A DNA stretch of 64,000 nt from VXOZ01 sp965220045 (GCA_965220045.1 OZ244803.1:2728001-2792000), one strand, 5' to 3'. Counted from the first letter of the stretch, positions 53,511 through 62,562 are shown. The notes: a model not told the origin generated them from the sequence alone. Numbers and translations are program-made.

Positions 53511-54776
53511 ATGTTCTTCCGCTTTACCGGTCTCTGGCGGCACCCCGACTTCATGAAGTTGTGGGTCGGCGCGACCGTTTCCCGCTTCGGCTCTCAAATC
53601 ACGTTTCTGGCGCTGCCGCTTACCGCGGTGTTGGTGTTGGACGCGACGCCGGCCCAGATGGGCATCCTCATGGCGATGGGCACCGCCCCGGCGCTGGTGT
53701 TCGGACTGGGCGCGGGCGTCTGGGTGGATCGCCGCAAGAAACGTCCCCTCCTGATCGCCACCGACTACGGCCGCGCCCTCTTGCTGCTCGCGATTCCGGG
53801 CTTGGCGGTACTGGGCGTGCTGCGCATGGAAATCCTCTACGCCATCGCACTGGGTCTCGGCGTGCTGACGTTGGTCTTCGGTGTTGCCAGCCGCTCGATG
53901 TTGCCTTCGCTGGTTGCGCGTGAGGAGTTGGTGGAAGCGAACAGCAAGCTCGCCATCGGCCGCTCAGCGTCAGAGGTTGTCGCTCCGGGTATAGGCGGCA
54001 TTCTCGTCCAACTGTTCACGGCGCCCATTGCGCTCGTCGTGGATGCCGTGACCTTTGTCGTATCCGCCTTGGCAATCCAGTCAATGCGTGCCCCGGAACC
54101 CGAACCGGAACCCTCCGAAGGTGGCGATGCCTTCTTGCGCGAGGCCTTTCAGGGCGTGGACTTTGTGGTGCGGAACCGGGTGCTGCTGGCTATCGCGGGC
54201 GTGGTGGGTGGCATTGCCGTCTTCAATTCCATGTTCGAAGCCGTATGGCTGCTCTACGTCAGCAAGGACCTCGGGCTAAACCCTGTGACCTTTGGCATCA
54301 TGTTCTCGGTGGGCAGCGTGGGCTTCATGGCGGGCGCAGTCGTGGCGGAACGGCTTATTGCCTGGCTGGGCATCGGTCGCGCCATCGTGATCGGCGTCGT
54401 GCTGGCGGGACTCAGCGACTTGGCGACGCCGCTCGTTGGCGGATCGGTCATTGCCATTGTTGTTGTGCTCACTGTGGCGAGCTTTATCTTCGGCATCGGC
54501 GCCACGATCTACGGTATCGCCCAGGACAGCCTGCAGATGGCGGCCACGCCGCAATCCCTCCAGGGGCGCATGCACGGCGTCATGAATACCCTCGGGATGG
54601 GGTTGATACCGGTCGGCGCGCTCATTGGCGGCTTTCTTGGCGAGACCATTGGCATGCGCCCCACTCTCTTTATTGCCGCCGGGGGCGAACTCGCCGCCGT
54701 GCTCTGGCTGCTGCTCACGCCGGTATGGAAAATGCGGGAACTGCCGGGTCAAGCGGAAGACGAGAGCGACTCCTAA
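53511..54776 (+). CDS. MFS exporter, MFS_3/EntS-like
   Basis: A 421-residue, 12-helix transporter. The N-terminus (LWRHPDFMKLWVGATVSRFGSQITFLALPL) and GLGAGVWVDRRKKRPLLIATDYGRALLL match the MFS_3 group that includes enterobactin exporter EntS and macrolide efflux proteins. A cytoplasmic loop after helix 6 is rich in Pro/Glu (EPEPEPSEGG). The C-terminal half mirrors the first. No regulator is adjacent; the substrate is unknown. The palindrome TACAATTGTA at 53399-53408 lies about 100 bases before the start. Confidence 0.83.
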   Translation: MFFRFTGLWRHPDFMKLWVGATVSRFGSQITFLALPLTAVLVLDATPAQMGILMAMGTAPALVFGLGAGVWVDRRKKRPLLIATDYGRALLLLAIPGLAVLGVLRMEILYAIALGLGVLTLVFGVASRSMLPSLVAREELVEANSKLAIGRSASEVVAPGIGGILVQLFTAPIALVVDAVTFVVSALAIQSMRAPEPEPEPSEGGDAFLREAFQGVDFVVRNRVLLAIAGVVGGIAVFNSMFEAVWLLYVSKDLGLNPVTFGIMFSVGSVGFMAGAVVAERLIAWLGIGRAIVIGVVLAGLSDLATPLVGGSVIAIVVVLTVASFIFGIGATIYGIAQDSLQMAATPQSLQGRMHGVMNTLGMGLIPVGALIGGFLGETIGMRPTLFIAAGGELAAVLWLLLTPVWKMRELPGQAEDESDS

Positions 54777-54833
54777 CCGCTGCAAGACCTATGCCCGTTT
54801 GCAACCCGCCGGACTTGTGCCGCGCGAGAAACT

Positions 54834-54949
54834 CCGGTAGCGCAGGTTTGTAACCTGCGTCCCCGGTAGCGCACGTTTGTTACCTGCATCCCCGGCAGCA
54901 CACGTTTGCAACCTGCGTCCCCAGTAGCGCGGGTTCGTAACCTGCGTCC
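54834..54949. repeat. four tandem 29-bp repeats
   Basis: Four exact-length 29-bp units (54834, 54863, 54892 and 54921) of the form ccggtagcgcaggtttgtaacctgcgtcc, each with an internal inverted repeat. There are no spacers, so it is not a CRISPR array. Single relatives occur at 19333, 19513, 26270, 27447 and 45165. The surrounding gap 54777-55075 shows no gene. Confidence 0.85.
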
Positions 54950-55075
54950 TCGTCCCCATGGCAATCTTCCCAAGAATCTCTCCAAACACAGAATCGCAAG
55001 CGCAGAACAAGCCTTTACACTCAACTGCGTATATACTCCTAACAAACCGGCAGCAACCAGAAAGCAGGTGCGATC

Positions 55076-56101
55076 ATGGATGAACTGGGCGTAGCAGTCA
55101 TAGGCTTTGGCGTGGGCCGCAGTCACATGAACGCATACCGACAGATCCCGGGTGTGCGGCTGGTGATGCTGTGCGATATCAGCGAGGAGCGGTTGGCGCA
55201 GGCGCGGCAGGAATTCGAGGGCATCGTGACCACCAACGACGTGGAAGCAGCCGTGAGCCGCGACGACGTAGACGTGGTCTCGGTCTGCACACCCGACCAC
55301 CTGCACTACGAGCACTGCCTCGCCGCCCTCGCCCACGGCAAGCACATCCTGTGCGAGAAACCCATGACCACCAGCGAGCCGCATGCGTGGGACCTGGTGC
55401 GACGGGTTAAAGAGGCCGACGTGCGCTTTGCCGTGGGGAATGTCAACCGCTTCGTGCCGCAGTTCGCAGCCATCCACCAATTCGTGGAGGAAGGGCGGCT
55501 GGGCGAACTCTTCTTTGTGGAAAGCGATTACATCCACGACATGCGTAATGTCTACCAACGCACACCCTGGCGCAAAGACCCGGTCAATCCCCAGAACGCC
55601 TGGTACGGCGGCGGTGTGCATCCCATGGACCTCGTACGCTGGGTAGCGGGCGACGTGGCGGAAATCACGCTCTACGCCAATAAGTGCGCCAGCGCGCCGG
55701 AATTCCCCTTGCCGGACACCTACATCAGTATTCTCAAGTTTGCGAACGGCTGTCTCGGCAAAGTGTGGGAGACGTCCGCCATTCGCCGCGTGCCGGGGCA
55801 CGTGGTGAATTTCAACGCCTACGGCGCGGAAGGCACCATGCTCACCAATACGTTGGAGATGGAAGCGCAAGTCTGGCTGAATTGGGGCGTGGAAGGCCTG
55901 GCCGGCCCGCAGACGTTGCCGTTCCGGCGCACCATCGGCCATCCGGTGCTGGACGAATTGACCCACCTGGTGGACTGCATCCGCAGCGGCGCGACGCCGC
56001 TGGTGGATGCCCTGGAAGGCGCGAAAACGGTGGCTGCGCTCGCCGCGGGGTTGCGGTCGTTGGAAAGCGGCCGGCCGGAGCAGGTGAATGCCGGGCCGTG
56101 A
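55076..56101 (+). CDS. Gfo/Idh/MocA family oxidoreductase
   Basis: A 341-residue NAD(P)-dependent sugar dehydrogenase family member. The Rossmann start is VAVIGFGVGRSHMNAYRQIP, the lysine motif is LCEKPMTT, and the C-terminal domain includes NAWYGGGVHPMDLVRWVAGD. It differs from the member at 18139, which has DKP. ATG 55076 follows AGCAGGTG. It probably acts on a sugar or cyclitol derivative. The MFS exporter upstream is on the same strand but 300 bases away, behind the 29-bp repeats. Confidence 0.85.
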   Translation: MDELGVAVIGFGVGRSHMNAYRQIPGVRLVMLCDISEERLAQARQEFEGIVTTNDVEAAVSRDDVDVVSVCTPDHLHYEHCLAALAHGKHILCEKPMTTSEPHAWDLVRRVKEADVRFAVGNVNRFVPQFAAIHQFVEEGRLGELFFVESDYIHDMRNVYQRTPWRKDPVNPQNAWYGGGVHPMDLVRWVAGDVAEITLYANKCASAPEFPLPDTYISILKFANGCLGKVWETSAIRRVPGHVVNFNAYGAEGTMLTNTLEMEAQVWLNWGVEGLAGPQTLPFRRTIGHPVLDELTHLVDCIRSGATPLVDALEGAKTVAALAAGLRSLESGRPEQVNAGP

Positions 56102-56424
56102 GAGGGCAGCGGTAAGCAGCTAGCGCCGCCGCAGGAGAGTGAGGGTTGGGCACGTTGCTCAATAATGCGGTAGGGATTCTATTCCGCGATAAGGATTATA
56201 TTTCGTCATTCTCGTGAATATTCTGTTCCATCATTCCCGTGAAGATTCTGTTCCGTCGTTCCCGATTCTATGCCGTCATTCCTGACGCTGCTCCGTCATT
56301 CCCGTGAAAACGGGAATCCATCTTAAGCTTCCTGCGAAACCAACGTAGGGGCACGATATATCGTGCCCCTACGTACTTTCCAATTCCGGAAGTGCCAAAG
56401 ACCCCCTCACCCTAACCCTCTCCC
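56102..56424. repeat. repeat-rich gap before the IS
   Basis: Several degenerate gtcattcc units (56200-56300) and a good REP-like unit (56295-56324) lead to a 28-bp palindrome (56345-56372). The first half of a ccctcaccctaaccctctccc repeat (56403-56424) is cut by the IS. No gene is seen. Confidence 0.65.
56345..56372. repeat. 28-bp palindrome, GTAGGGGCAC family
   Basis: Third copy of the 28-bp palindrome, centre GATATATC, identical in centre to the one at 59397. Confidence 0.75.
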
Positions 56425-57689
56425 TGTATAGACCGGGTTGATGGGTAACACTTGTTCGGGCTGATGGGTTACACCTAAAGGCATGGAGAATCTTGCAGCA
56501 GGAGGATGACCATGCCGTGGAAGGTGGAAACGCTTATGTCTGCTCGGGAAGAGTTTATCGCCCTGGCGCTGACTGACGGGGCGAACATGAGTGAGCTGTG
56601 TCGGCGCATGGGGATCAGTCGCAAGACAGGGTACAAGACGCTGCGGCGGTACGCGGAGAGTGGCGCCAACGGTCTGCAGGACCGGTCGCACCGCACGCAC
56701 ACGTGTCCGCACCGCACGAGCCGGGAGATGGAGGACCGCATCATCGCGCTGCGGCTGGCGCATCCGGGCAAGGGTGCCCATGTGCTGCACAGAATGTTGC
56801 AGAACCAAGGGGTCACCAACGTGCCGGCCAAGAGCACGATCCAAGCCATACTCAAGCGCTCTGGGCTCATTGATGAAACGGAAAGCGCCAAGCACACGCC
56901 CCAGGTGCGCTTTGAATATCCCGATCCCAACGCGTTGTGGCAGCTGGACTTCAAAGGGCATTTCGCCATGCAGCACGACCGCTGCCATCCGCTCACTCTC
57001 CTGGACGATCATTCTCGCTTCAACCTCGCTCTCCAAGCCTGTGCCAACCAGCAGGGAGCAACGGTGCAAGACCGCCTCACCACAGTCTTTCGCGGCTACG
57101 GCCTGCCCCAGGCCATGCTCATGGATAACGGCGCCCCCTGGGGCAACAACGCCGGACAGCCCTACACGCCCTTCACCGTCTGGCTCATGCACCTGGGCAT
57201 CAACGTGCGCCACAGCCGCCCCAACCATCCCCAAACCCTCGGCAAGCTCGAACGCTTCCACCGCTCGCTGAAGAGCGAATTGCTGCAGGGCCGTACCTTC
57301 ACCGACCTGGAGCACTGCCAACGCGCCTTCGACACTTGGCGTGAATTCTACAACCTGGAACGCCCCCATCATTCCCTGAACCTCGACACTCCCATCAGCC
57401 GGTACACTCCCAGTGCACGCTCCTTCCCCGAGACCCTGCCTGCCCTTGCATACAGCCCCGACGATCAGGTGCGCAGCGTCGATGTCTCCGGCCGCATCTC
57501 CTTCCAGGGCAGGAAGCTCCGTGTTGGCAGAGCCTTCACTCACAAACAGGTCGCACTGCGACCCACCCAAACAGACGGCGTCTGGAACGTGTACTTCTCA
57601 ATACAACGCATAAAATCCATAGACCTCAGAGATCAAAATGTGTAACCTATCAACCCGAACACCTGTTACCTATCAGCCCAGTCTGTACA
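56425..57689 (+). mobile_element. IS481-family element (1265 bp)
   Basis: About 50-bp imperfect terminal inverted repeats: TGTATAGACCGGGTTGATGG on the left and, on the complement of the right, TGTACAGACTGGGCTGATAG. TCCC is repeated on both sides (56421-56424 and 57690-57693), a likely 4-bp target duplication. It inserted in a dispersed CT-rich hairpin repeat, as the text on both sides rejoins as ccctctcccaaggagagg. It is unrelated in its ends to the 1060-bp IS. Confidence 0.85.
56512..57645 (+). CDS. IS481-family transposase
   Basis: A 377-residue DDE transposase. The N-terminus MPWKVETLMSAREEFIALAL and helix-turn-helix MSELCRRMGISRKTGYKTLRRY are classic IS481. The triad is Asp in LWQLDFKGHF, Asp in AMLMDNGAPWG and Glu in GKLERFHRSLK, followed by FYNLERPHHSL. 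The ATG at 56512 has GGAGG 6 bases upstream; the ATG at 56506 abuts that site. The frame is intact. Confidence 0.93.
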   Translation: MPWKVETLMSAREEFIALALTDGANMSELCRRMGISRKTGYKTLRRYAESGANGLQDRSHRTHTCPHRTSREMEDRIIALRLAHPGKGAHVLHRMLQNQGVTNVPAKSTIQAILKRSGLIDETESAKHTPQVRFEYPDPNALWQLDFKGHFAMQHDRCHPLTLLDDHSRFNLALQACANQQGATVQDRLTTVFRGYGLPQAMLMDNGAPWGNNAGQPYTPFTVWLMHLGINVRHSRPNHPQTLGKLERFHRSLKSELLQGRTFTDLEHCQRAFDTWREFYNLERPHHSLNLDTPISRYTPSARSFPETLPALAYSPDDQVRSVDVSGRISFQGRKLRVGRAFTHKQVALRPTQTDGVWNVYFSIQRIKSIDLRDQNV

Positions 57690-57893
57690 TCCCAAGGAGA
57701 GGGGACCGGAATGGGCCCTGCGAGAGGGAGCCGGAATGGGCTTTGCGATAGGGAACGGGAATGGGCTCTGCGAGAGGGGACCGGAAAAGCCCACCACACG
57801 TTAGCCATCTCCCAACGGATACCTTTGCATTTCCCGTCATTTCGGTTTTCACCGGAATGACGGGTTCCTCGGCTATTGCGGCTAAGCCTGGCT

Positions 57894-59177
57894 TTAGACC
57901 AACACCTGGGTGGCAACCTTCCACAGCGCTTGCACCACGTCGGCGCAGTCCTCATCCGTGTAGCCCGGCCCGATGCCGATGAGGATGGCGCGAGCCATGA
58001 TCGCTTCCGTGCGCGGGCAGAGGCCGGGGCCGTAGTCTTGCGTCAGTTCCCCGACCGCGGGCCGGTAATTCTGCAAAGCCTCGATGGTGTAGACGGGCTT
58101 GCCGCCGTAGACGTGCCGCGCCGGGATGCCTTCGGCGCGCAGCGCCTTTGTAAAGGGGCCGGTGTTCGCGGGATCGTCTAGCAAGAGACCAAAGGCGACG
58201 CCGGCCACACCGTTGGGATCGGGCAGGTGGCGCAACGTCACGCCGGGCAAGCCTGCGACTCCGCGCTTGATCGTGTCGTGGGCGTGCCGCATATGGTCGA
58301 TGATGCCCGGCAGCTTGCGAAGCTGCGCCAGCGCCAGCGCCCCGGCCAATTCGCCCATGCGGTAGACCTCGCCCGGGAAAGCATCGAGCTGCCCCGGCGG
58401 ATAGGCGGTCAGATCGCCCATCGTGTCGTCGGGGGCGCTCGTCTCGATAGTCATGCGCCCAAAGCGGTAGTTGCCGTGGTCGTGGTACCGTACCGCCCGC
58501 TCGAACATGGCCGCATCGCTGGTGGTCACAAAACCGCCCTCGCCGGCGGTGATGATCTTGTTCACCTGCAGGCTGAACCCGCCCACGTCGCCCCACGCGC
58601 CGATGGGCTTATCCTTGTAAGCCGTCCCGGCCGACTGGGCGCAGTCCTCTATCACACGCAAGTTGTGCCGCCGCGCGATGTCCATGATGGTGTCCATCTC
58701 GGCGGCCACGCCGCTCGTGTGCACCGGCATGATGGCGCGGGTGCGGGACGTGATGCGATTCTCGATGTCGTGGGGATCAAGGGTGAGCGACTCGTTGACG
58801 TCGGCAAACACCGGGATGGCCTGATGGGCGGCCACGGTGCCGGGAGAGGCGATGAACGTGAGCGCGGGAACAATCACCTCATCGCCGGGCGCAATGTCGA
58901 GGGCTTTCAAGCCGACTTTGAGAGCGGCGGTGCCGGAAGTGACACCCAGCGCGTACGACGTGCCCATCATGCGGGCCGCCTCGCGCTCCAATGCCGCAAC
59001 TTTGTCCGGCTCGTTCACGCCGTAGAAGCGGAAGGGCGCTCGCCGGTCCAATACCTCTAGAACGAGTTCTCGTTCCTCTTCTCCAATGAGGCGCGCGCCG
59101 GGATAACCGGTCTCCAAAGGGGCAGTGCGGACCGGCGCGCCGCCATCCACGGCCAAGCGTTCGACTTTTGTTGCCAT
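57894..59177 (-). CDS. DegT/DnrJ/EryC1/StrS family aminotransferase
   Basis: A 427-residue third family member in the window. SGTAALKVGLKALDIAPGDEVIVPALTF, EDCAQSAGTAYKD and the PLP lysine K207 in FSLQVNKIITAGEGG are diagnostic. Gln-Val-Asn instead of the usual Gln-x-Ser before the lysine is atypical. AGGAG precedes ATG 59177. It may aminate a keto-sugar; no nucleotide-sugar gene is adjacent. Confidence 0.85.
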   Translation of the reverse strand: MATKVERLAVDGGAPVRTAPLETGYPGARLIGEEERELVLEVLDRRAPFRFYGVNEPDKVAALEREAARMMGTSYALGVTSGTAALKVGLKALDIAPGDEVIVPALTFIASPGTVAAHQAIPVFADVNESLTLDPHDIENRITSRTRAIMPVHTSGVAAEMDTIMDIARRHNLRVIEDCAQSAGTAYKDKPIGAWGDVGGFSLQVNKIITAGEGGFVTTSDAAMFERAVRYHDHGNYRFGRMTIETSAPDDTMGDLTAYPPGQLDAFPGEVYRMGELAGALALAQLRKLPGIIDHMRHAHDTIKRGVAGLPGVTLRHLPDPNGVAGVAFGLLLDDPANTGPFTKALRAEGIPARHVYGGKPVYTIEALQNYRPAVGELTQDYGPGLCPRTEAIMARAILIGIGPGYTDEDCADVVQALWKVATQVLV

Positions 59178-59619
59178 GATCTGATTCTCCTAACTGTCAG
59201 CATTCGGTGCCACTTCACTCAAATCTACGGGCTGATTGATTGTCCCTCTTCGAAAACTGGCCCTTAAACGGGCAACCCCAGAATTGCTATGAAGGCAACC
59301 CTGGAATTGCTATGATTCAGCATAGTACAGAACCTCTAGTCTTTCAAATACATTCTAGGGAGTTCTCGCTATCCTGCACACAATGCTGCACTGACCGTAG
59401 GGGCACGATATATCGTGCCCCTACGGTGCTTTTCAATCCGTCATTCCCGCGAAAGCTCGCCCCCGCGCGGGGGCGCGGAATCCATCTTTGCCGCGCGCTC
59501 CGACTGTTGAGCCGTTTCAAGTCCAGCGCGAAACCTCACTCTTGCCTCTCAACTGGACTCCGGCCTCCGCCGGAGTGACGGACCGGACTACCCATCTGGT
59601 GGATGCAGGAATAGACCTA
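59178..59619. repeat. repeat-rich gap between minus-strand genes
   Basis: 59397-59424 is a copy of the 28-bp palindrome. 59440-59488 is an extended REP-like unit with GC-rich insert, and 59561-59582 is half of another (ggactccggcctccgccggag). Two short direct repeats precede them (aattgctatga at 59282 and 59304). No gene is seen. Confidence 0.65.
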
Positions 59620-60471
59620 TCATGTCTTGGTATGCAGGTGCTTTTCCTTTAAGATGACCTTCTCCGCCGTGCCGCCCATGATGGCCTCGCGCTGCTCGTC
59701 GCTCATGGGGAAGTTGCGCAGGAATTCCACCTGCGGCAGTGGTTGCCAGGGGTGGAGATAGTCGGTGCCGAGCATGAGCTTCTGCCAGTTGCGCTGGATG
59801 AAGCCTTCGGTGAAGTCGAGATCGCGGGAGATGGCATTGTAGCCGGAGCCGGCCGACAGGTCGCCGTACATATTGGGGTATTCCTGCAGCAGCCGTTCCG
59901 TGCTGCCGCCGGGGGTGACCTTGCCCGGTGGATAGCCGATCCTGCTGGCGCGCTTGAAGTCCGCGGAAATCTCCGCCCACCACGCCGGGCCGTGGCCCAT
60001 GAAGACCGTATTTGGGCACTCTTTGAGCACGCGCTCCATGCCTGGCTGGCCGTCCTCATCGGTGCAGAGATTCAGGTCCAGGTGCAGCATCACCGGCAGA
60101 TCGAACTCGCCTGCCAGAGAAAAAAGCTCGATGGCGCGGGGATCGTCAATCGGCAGGCCGTTCTTATGCTCGCCGAAGCCCATGATGCCCTTCGCAACCA
60201 TTCGTTCCAGCAGCATGCGTTTGTTCACGGAGTTGCGTGGATCGATGACGCCAAACGGGATGAACCGCTCCGGGTACTTCTTCCAATCTTCCAGGGCTTC
60301 CGCCGTCAGGAAGTACTCCGGGAAGGACTCCGGGCTTTCCAGCGGCAGCAATACCGACATATCCACGCCCATCTTGTCCATGCGGTTGACCATCTGGTCA
60401 GCCGACATGGTGATGGCGTTGCCCATACTCCATCGCCCACGACATGTGTGCGTGTGGACATCGATAACCAT
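59620..60471 (-). CDS. amidohydrolase 2 family metal-dependent hydrolase
   Basis: A 283-residue TIM-barrel hydrolase or decarboxylase. The opening MVIDVHTHT supplies the two metal histidines, MGFGEHKNG and VMLHLDLNL further residues, FMGHGPAWW another histidine, and MLGTDYLHPW the catalytic aspartate. These are the marks of the amidohydrolase-2 group that includes 2-amino-3-carboxymuconate semialdehyde decarboxylase. GGAGGTGAG lies upstream of ATG 60471. The substrate is unknown. Confidence 0.83.
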   Translation of the reverse strand: MVIDVHTHTCRGRWSMGNAITMSADQMVNRMDKMGVDMSVLLPLESPESFPEYFLTAEALEDWKKYPERFIPFGVIDPRNSVNKRMLLERMVAKGIMGFGEHKNGLPIDDPRAIELFSLAGEFDLPVMLHLDLNLCTDEDGQPGMERVLKECPNTVFMGHGPAWWAEISADFKRASRIGYPPGKVTPGGSTERLLQEYPNMYGDLSAGSGYNAISRDLDFTEGFIQRNWQKLMLGTDYLHPWQPLPQVEFLRNFPMSDEQREAIMGGTAEKVILKEKHLHTKT

Positions 60472-60889
60472 AGTGCGTTCTCACCTCCGCGATGCTTCTG
60501 GCTAGTCTTGCTGCGTTAGCAGTAGCTTGAGATGTTAGGAGTATACCGCACTTGGTCGATTAACTTTGCCGTGGTGAGCAAGATGAGAGCCCCCAATTCA
60601 CCGTCTTGCTCGATCACATTCAGGAGAGCCGTTGTTCCAAGCGGAAGCGGACGGTTATATACTTAGAACCGCGGAAACGCAGGTTGCGTCCGTTCGCCCT
60701 GAGCCTGCCTGTCCCGAGCCTGCCTGCCCTGAGCGTGTCGAAGGGTCGAAGGGTCGCAGGGCAATCGGATGCGGCGGAGCGCGGATAGTCATGCGCTCGC
60801 CTCCGTTCGGTCTTCTCGTCAATTACACATACATGGCGGGGGCGCTGGAAACTATTACTAATCAACAGACCCATTGGAGCAATCTCACC
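60472..60889. other. divergent gap with a protein-like but non-coding repeat
   Basis: An open frame through 60632-60889 translates a known type of dispersed repeat (cctgagcctgcctgtcccgag..., giving PEPACPEPACPERVEGSKG) and then AT-rich text, so it is not taken as coding. ATG 60791 or 60834 could start the next gene if the repeat is ignored. Confidence 0.45.
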
Positions 60890-61963
60890 GTGAACAAATT
60901 CGATCTCCCAACCCCGGCGCTTTGCATCGACATGGCGGCCGTCGGCCACAATGTGCGTCTCATGCAAGACTTCGCCGACGGCGCCGGCGTGGACCTGCGC
61001 CCTCACGCCAAAACCCACAAGAACCCCTTCTTTGCGCACATGCAGATGGAACGGGGCGCGGTGGGGATCTGTGTGGCGAAACTCAGTGAAGCCGAGGTCA
61101 TGGTGCAAGGCGGCGTCAAAGACATCCTCGTCACCAACGAGATCGCCGACCCGCGCAAGCTGCGCCAACTGGCGGCGCTGGCGCATTACGCCAAGATCAC
61201 GCTGGCGGTAGATAGTTTGCCATGCGCCGCGGCGGCCGCCCGCGCCGCCATGGATATGGGTAGCACGCTCCATCTGCTCATCGAGGTGGATAGCGGCTCG
61301 CTCCGCTGCGGCACCGCTCCCGGCGAGCCGACGCTGGAACTGGCGCGGGGCATCATGGAGTTGGAAAACGTGGTCTTCGCCGGGGTAATGGGCTACGAGG
61401 GCCATTGCATGTTCATCGAGGACCCGGCAGAACGCAAGGAGATGGTCCACGCGGACCAAGGCAGACTGGTAGGCACTGCCGAACTCATCCGAGACCACGG
61501 CATCCCCGTGCCAACGGTCTCCGCCGCGGGAACCGGCACCTATGACCTGACCGGCAATTATCCCGGCATCACTGAGCTGCAGCCGGGGTCCTACATCTTC
61601 ATGGACGGCCGCTACCGGCCGCTGAAGCCCGAATTCCGCTGCGCGCTCTCCGTGATCTGCACCGTGATCAGCCGTCCCACGCTGGAGCGCGTGGTGGTGG
61701 ACGTGGGCATGAAATCGCTGACCAATGAGTTCGGCATGCCGCAAGTGCTCAGCATTCCGGACTGCGAATTCTACCGCCAAGGCGAGGAAAACGCCTGCAT
61801 CCGCCTGGACGACACCAGCCACCCGATCCGCCCCGGCGACCCGGTGGAACTCCTGCCCATGCACGGCGACACGACCATTGCCGTCCATGACGTCTACCAC
61901 CTCTGCCACGGCGAAGAAGTGGTAATGACGCTGCCGATTCAGGGACGTGGGAAGTTCATCTGA
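60890..61963 (+). CDS. D-threonine aldolase-like PLP enzyme (alanine racemase N-terminal fold)
   Basis: A 357-residue PLP enzyme of the DSD1/D-threonine aldolase group. VNKFDLPTPALCIDM is the usual start and DLRPHAKTHKNP carries the cofactor lysine (K41). A TIM-barrel body follows (ICVAKLSEAEVMVQGG, LLIEVDSGSLRCG) and a C-terminal beta domain (ELQPGSYIFMDGRY, VELLPMHGDTT) with metal-binding histidine and cysteine (YHLCHGEE). GTG 60890 is preferred as it opens the conserved start with GGAG 10 bases upstream. It probably cleaves or deaminates a D-hydroxyamino acid. Confidence 0.8.
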   Translation: MNKFDLPTPALCIDMAAVGHNVRLMQDFADGAGVDLRPHAKTHKNPFFAHMQMERGAVGICVAKLSEAEVMVQGGVKDILVTNEIADPRKLRQLAALAHYAKITLAVDSLPCAAAAARAAMDMGSTLHLLIEVDSGSLRCGTAPGEPTLELARGIMELENVVFAGVMGYEGHCMFIEDPAERKEMVHADQGRLVGTAELIRDHGIPVPTVSAAGTGTYDLTGNYPGITELQPGSYIFMDGRYRPLKPEFRCALSVICTVISRPTLERVVVDVGMKSLTNEFGMPQVLSIPDCEFYRQGEENACIRLDDTSHPIRPGDPVELLPMHGDTTIAVHDVYHLCHGEEVVMTLPIQGRGKFI

Positions 61964-62124
61964 AGTTTTTAAGCATTGGTCATTGTAGGTTTGTACTTAT
62001 CTCGCCAACCTCCACCCCTTTGCTCCACAAGTACTTCTTAGGTCGTTTACCATCCACTTCTCAATAGATTCGTGTTTTTTCGTGACGGTGACAGCAGAGA
62101 TAGTATTGAAAAAGGAAGTACATC

Positions 62125-62349
62125 GTGAGTTCAATTCCGACATATAAGGAAATCCAGGAGTGCGTTGCTCGAGAACTTGGCATTCAACCCTCCTCGGTAA
62201 AGACATGCTGCATTGCGAAGGTAAAGCGTGAGTTGGGTCTACCCATGCGAAGCGCTTGGAATTCTGGGCCGGACCGAGATACTATGCGATGCCCACCGCG
62301 CTACATTAAGGCGATAAGAGGCTGCATTGTAGCTCGGCTCGGGCTATGA
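62125..62349 (+). CDS. small conserved-looking protein (74 residues)
   Basis: A GTG-initiated frame with AGGAAG 6 bases upstream. The product has YKEIQECVARELGIQPSSVK, the cysteine pair KTCCIAKVK, LGLPMRSAWNSG and a terminal RCPPRYIKAIRGCI. The pattern TYKEIQ..V...G..P.TC.IA..K...GLP.R resembles small proteins I recall from Chloroflexota genomes, all without a function. It may be a nucleic-acid-binding or regulatory protein. It lies in AT-richer DNA just upstream of the membrane HNH-like gene. Confidence 0.55.
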   Translation: MSSIPTYKEIQECVARELGIQPSSVKTCCIAKVKRELGLPMRSAWNSGPDRDTMRCPPRYIKAIRGCIVARLGL

Positions 62350-62468
62350 AGTCGACACATAGTAGCGTCAACGGTTTTCTTTCTTGGACACTTTGTCAGA
62401 ACTCGAAGGACTCGCTGCTCAGATTAAAAGCAAGAAATCAGGAAAACGAGCAGGAACTAAGAGGGGAT

Positions 62469-62511
62469 TGTTGTACTTTAACTTGAACAATGGTACAACA
62501 TATAGTATAAT
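62469..62511 (+). promoter_or_regulatory. sigma-70-like promoter overlapped by an inverted repeat
   Basis: TTGAAC (62483-62488), a 17-base spacer and TATAAT (62506-62511) form a near-consensus promoter 52 bases before the GTG at 62563. An 8-bp perfect inverted repeat (TGTTGTAC 62469-62476, GTACAACA 62493-62500) brackets the -35 box and enters the spacer, the usual position of a repressor operator. It is the best promoter seen in the window. Confidence 0.65.
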
Positions 62512-62562
62512 TCTGCGCAAAAGTATAAGTCGAGAGTGACAATTCCGAAGTGAGGTGGTTTA

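Noticed and set aside
54834..54949. CRISPR array
   Set aside because: The 29-bp units are directly joined with no spacers, the unit occurs singly elsewhere, and no cas gene is near.
60632..60889. N-terminal extension of the D-threonine-aldolase-like gene
   Set aside because: It translates a dispersed cctgagcctgcc repeat and has no ribosome-binding site; the family starts at VNKFDLPTPAL.
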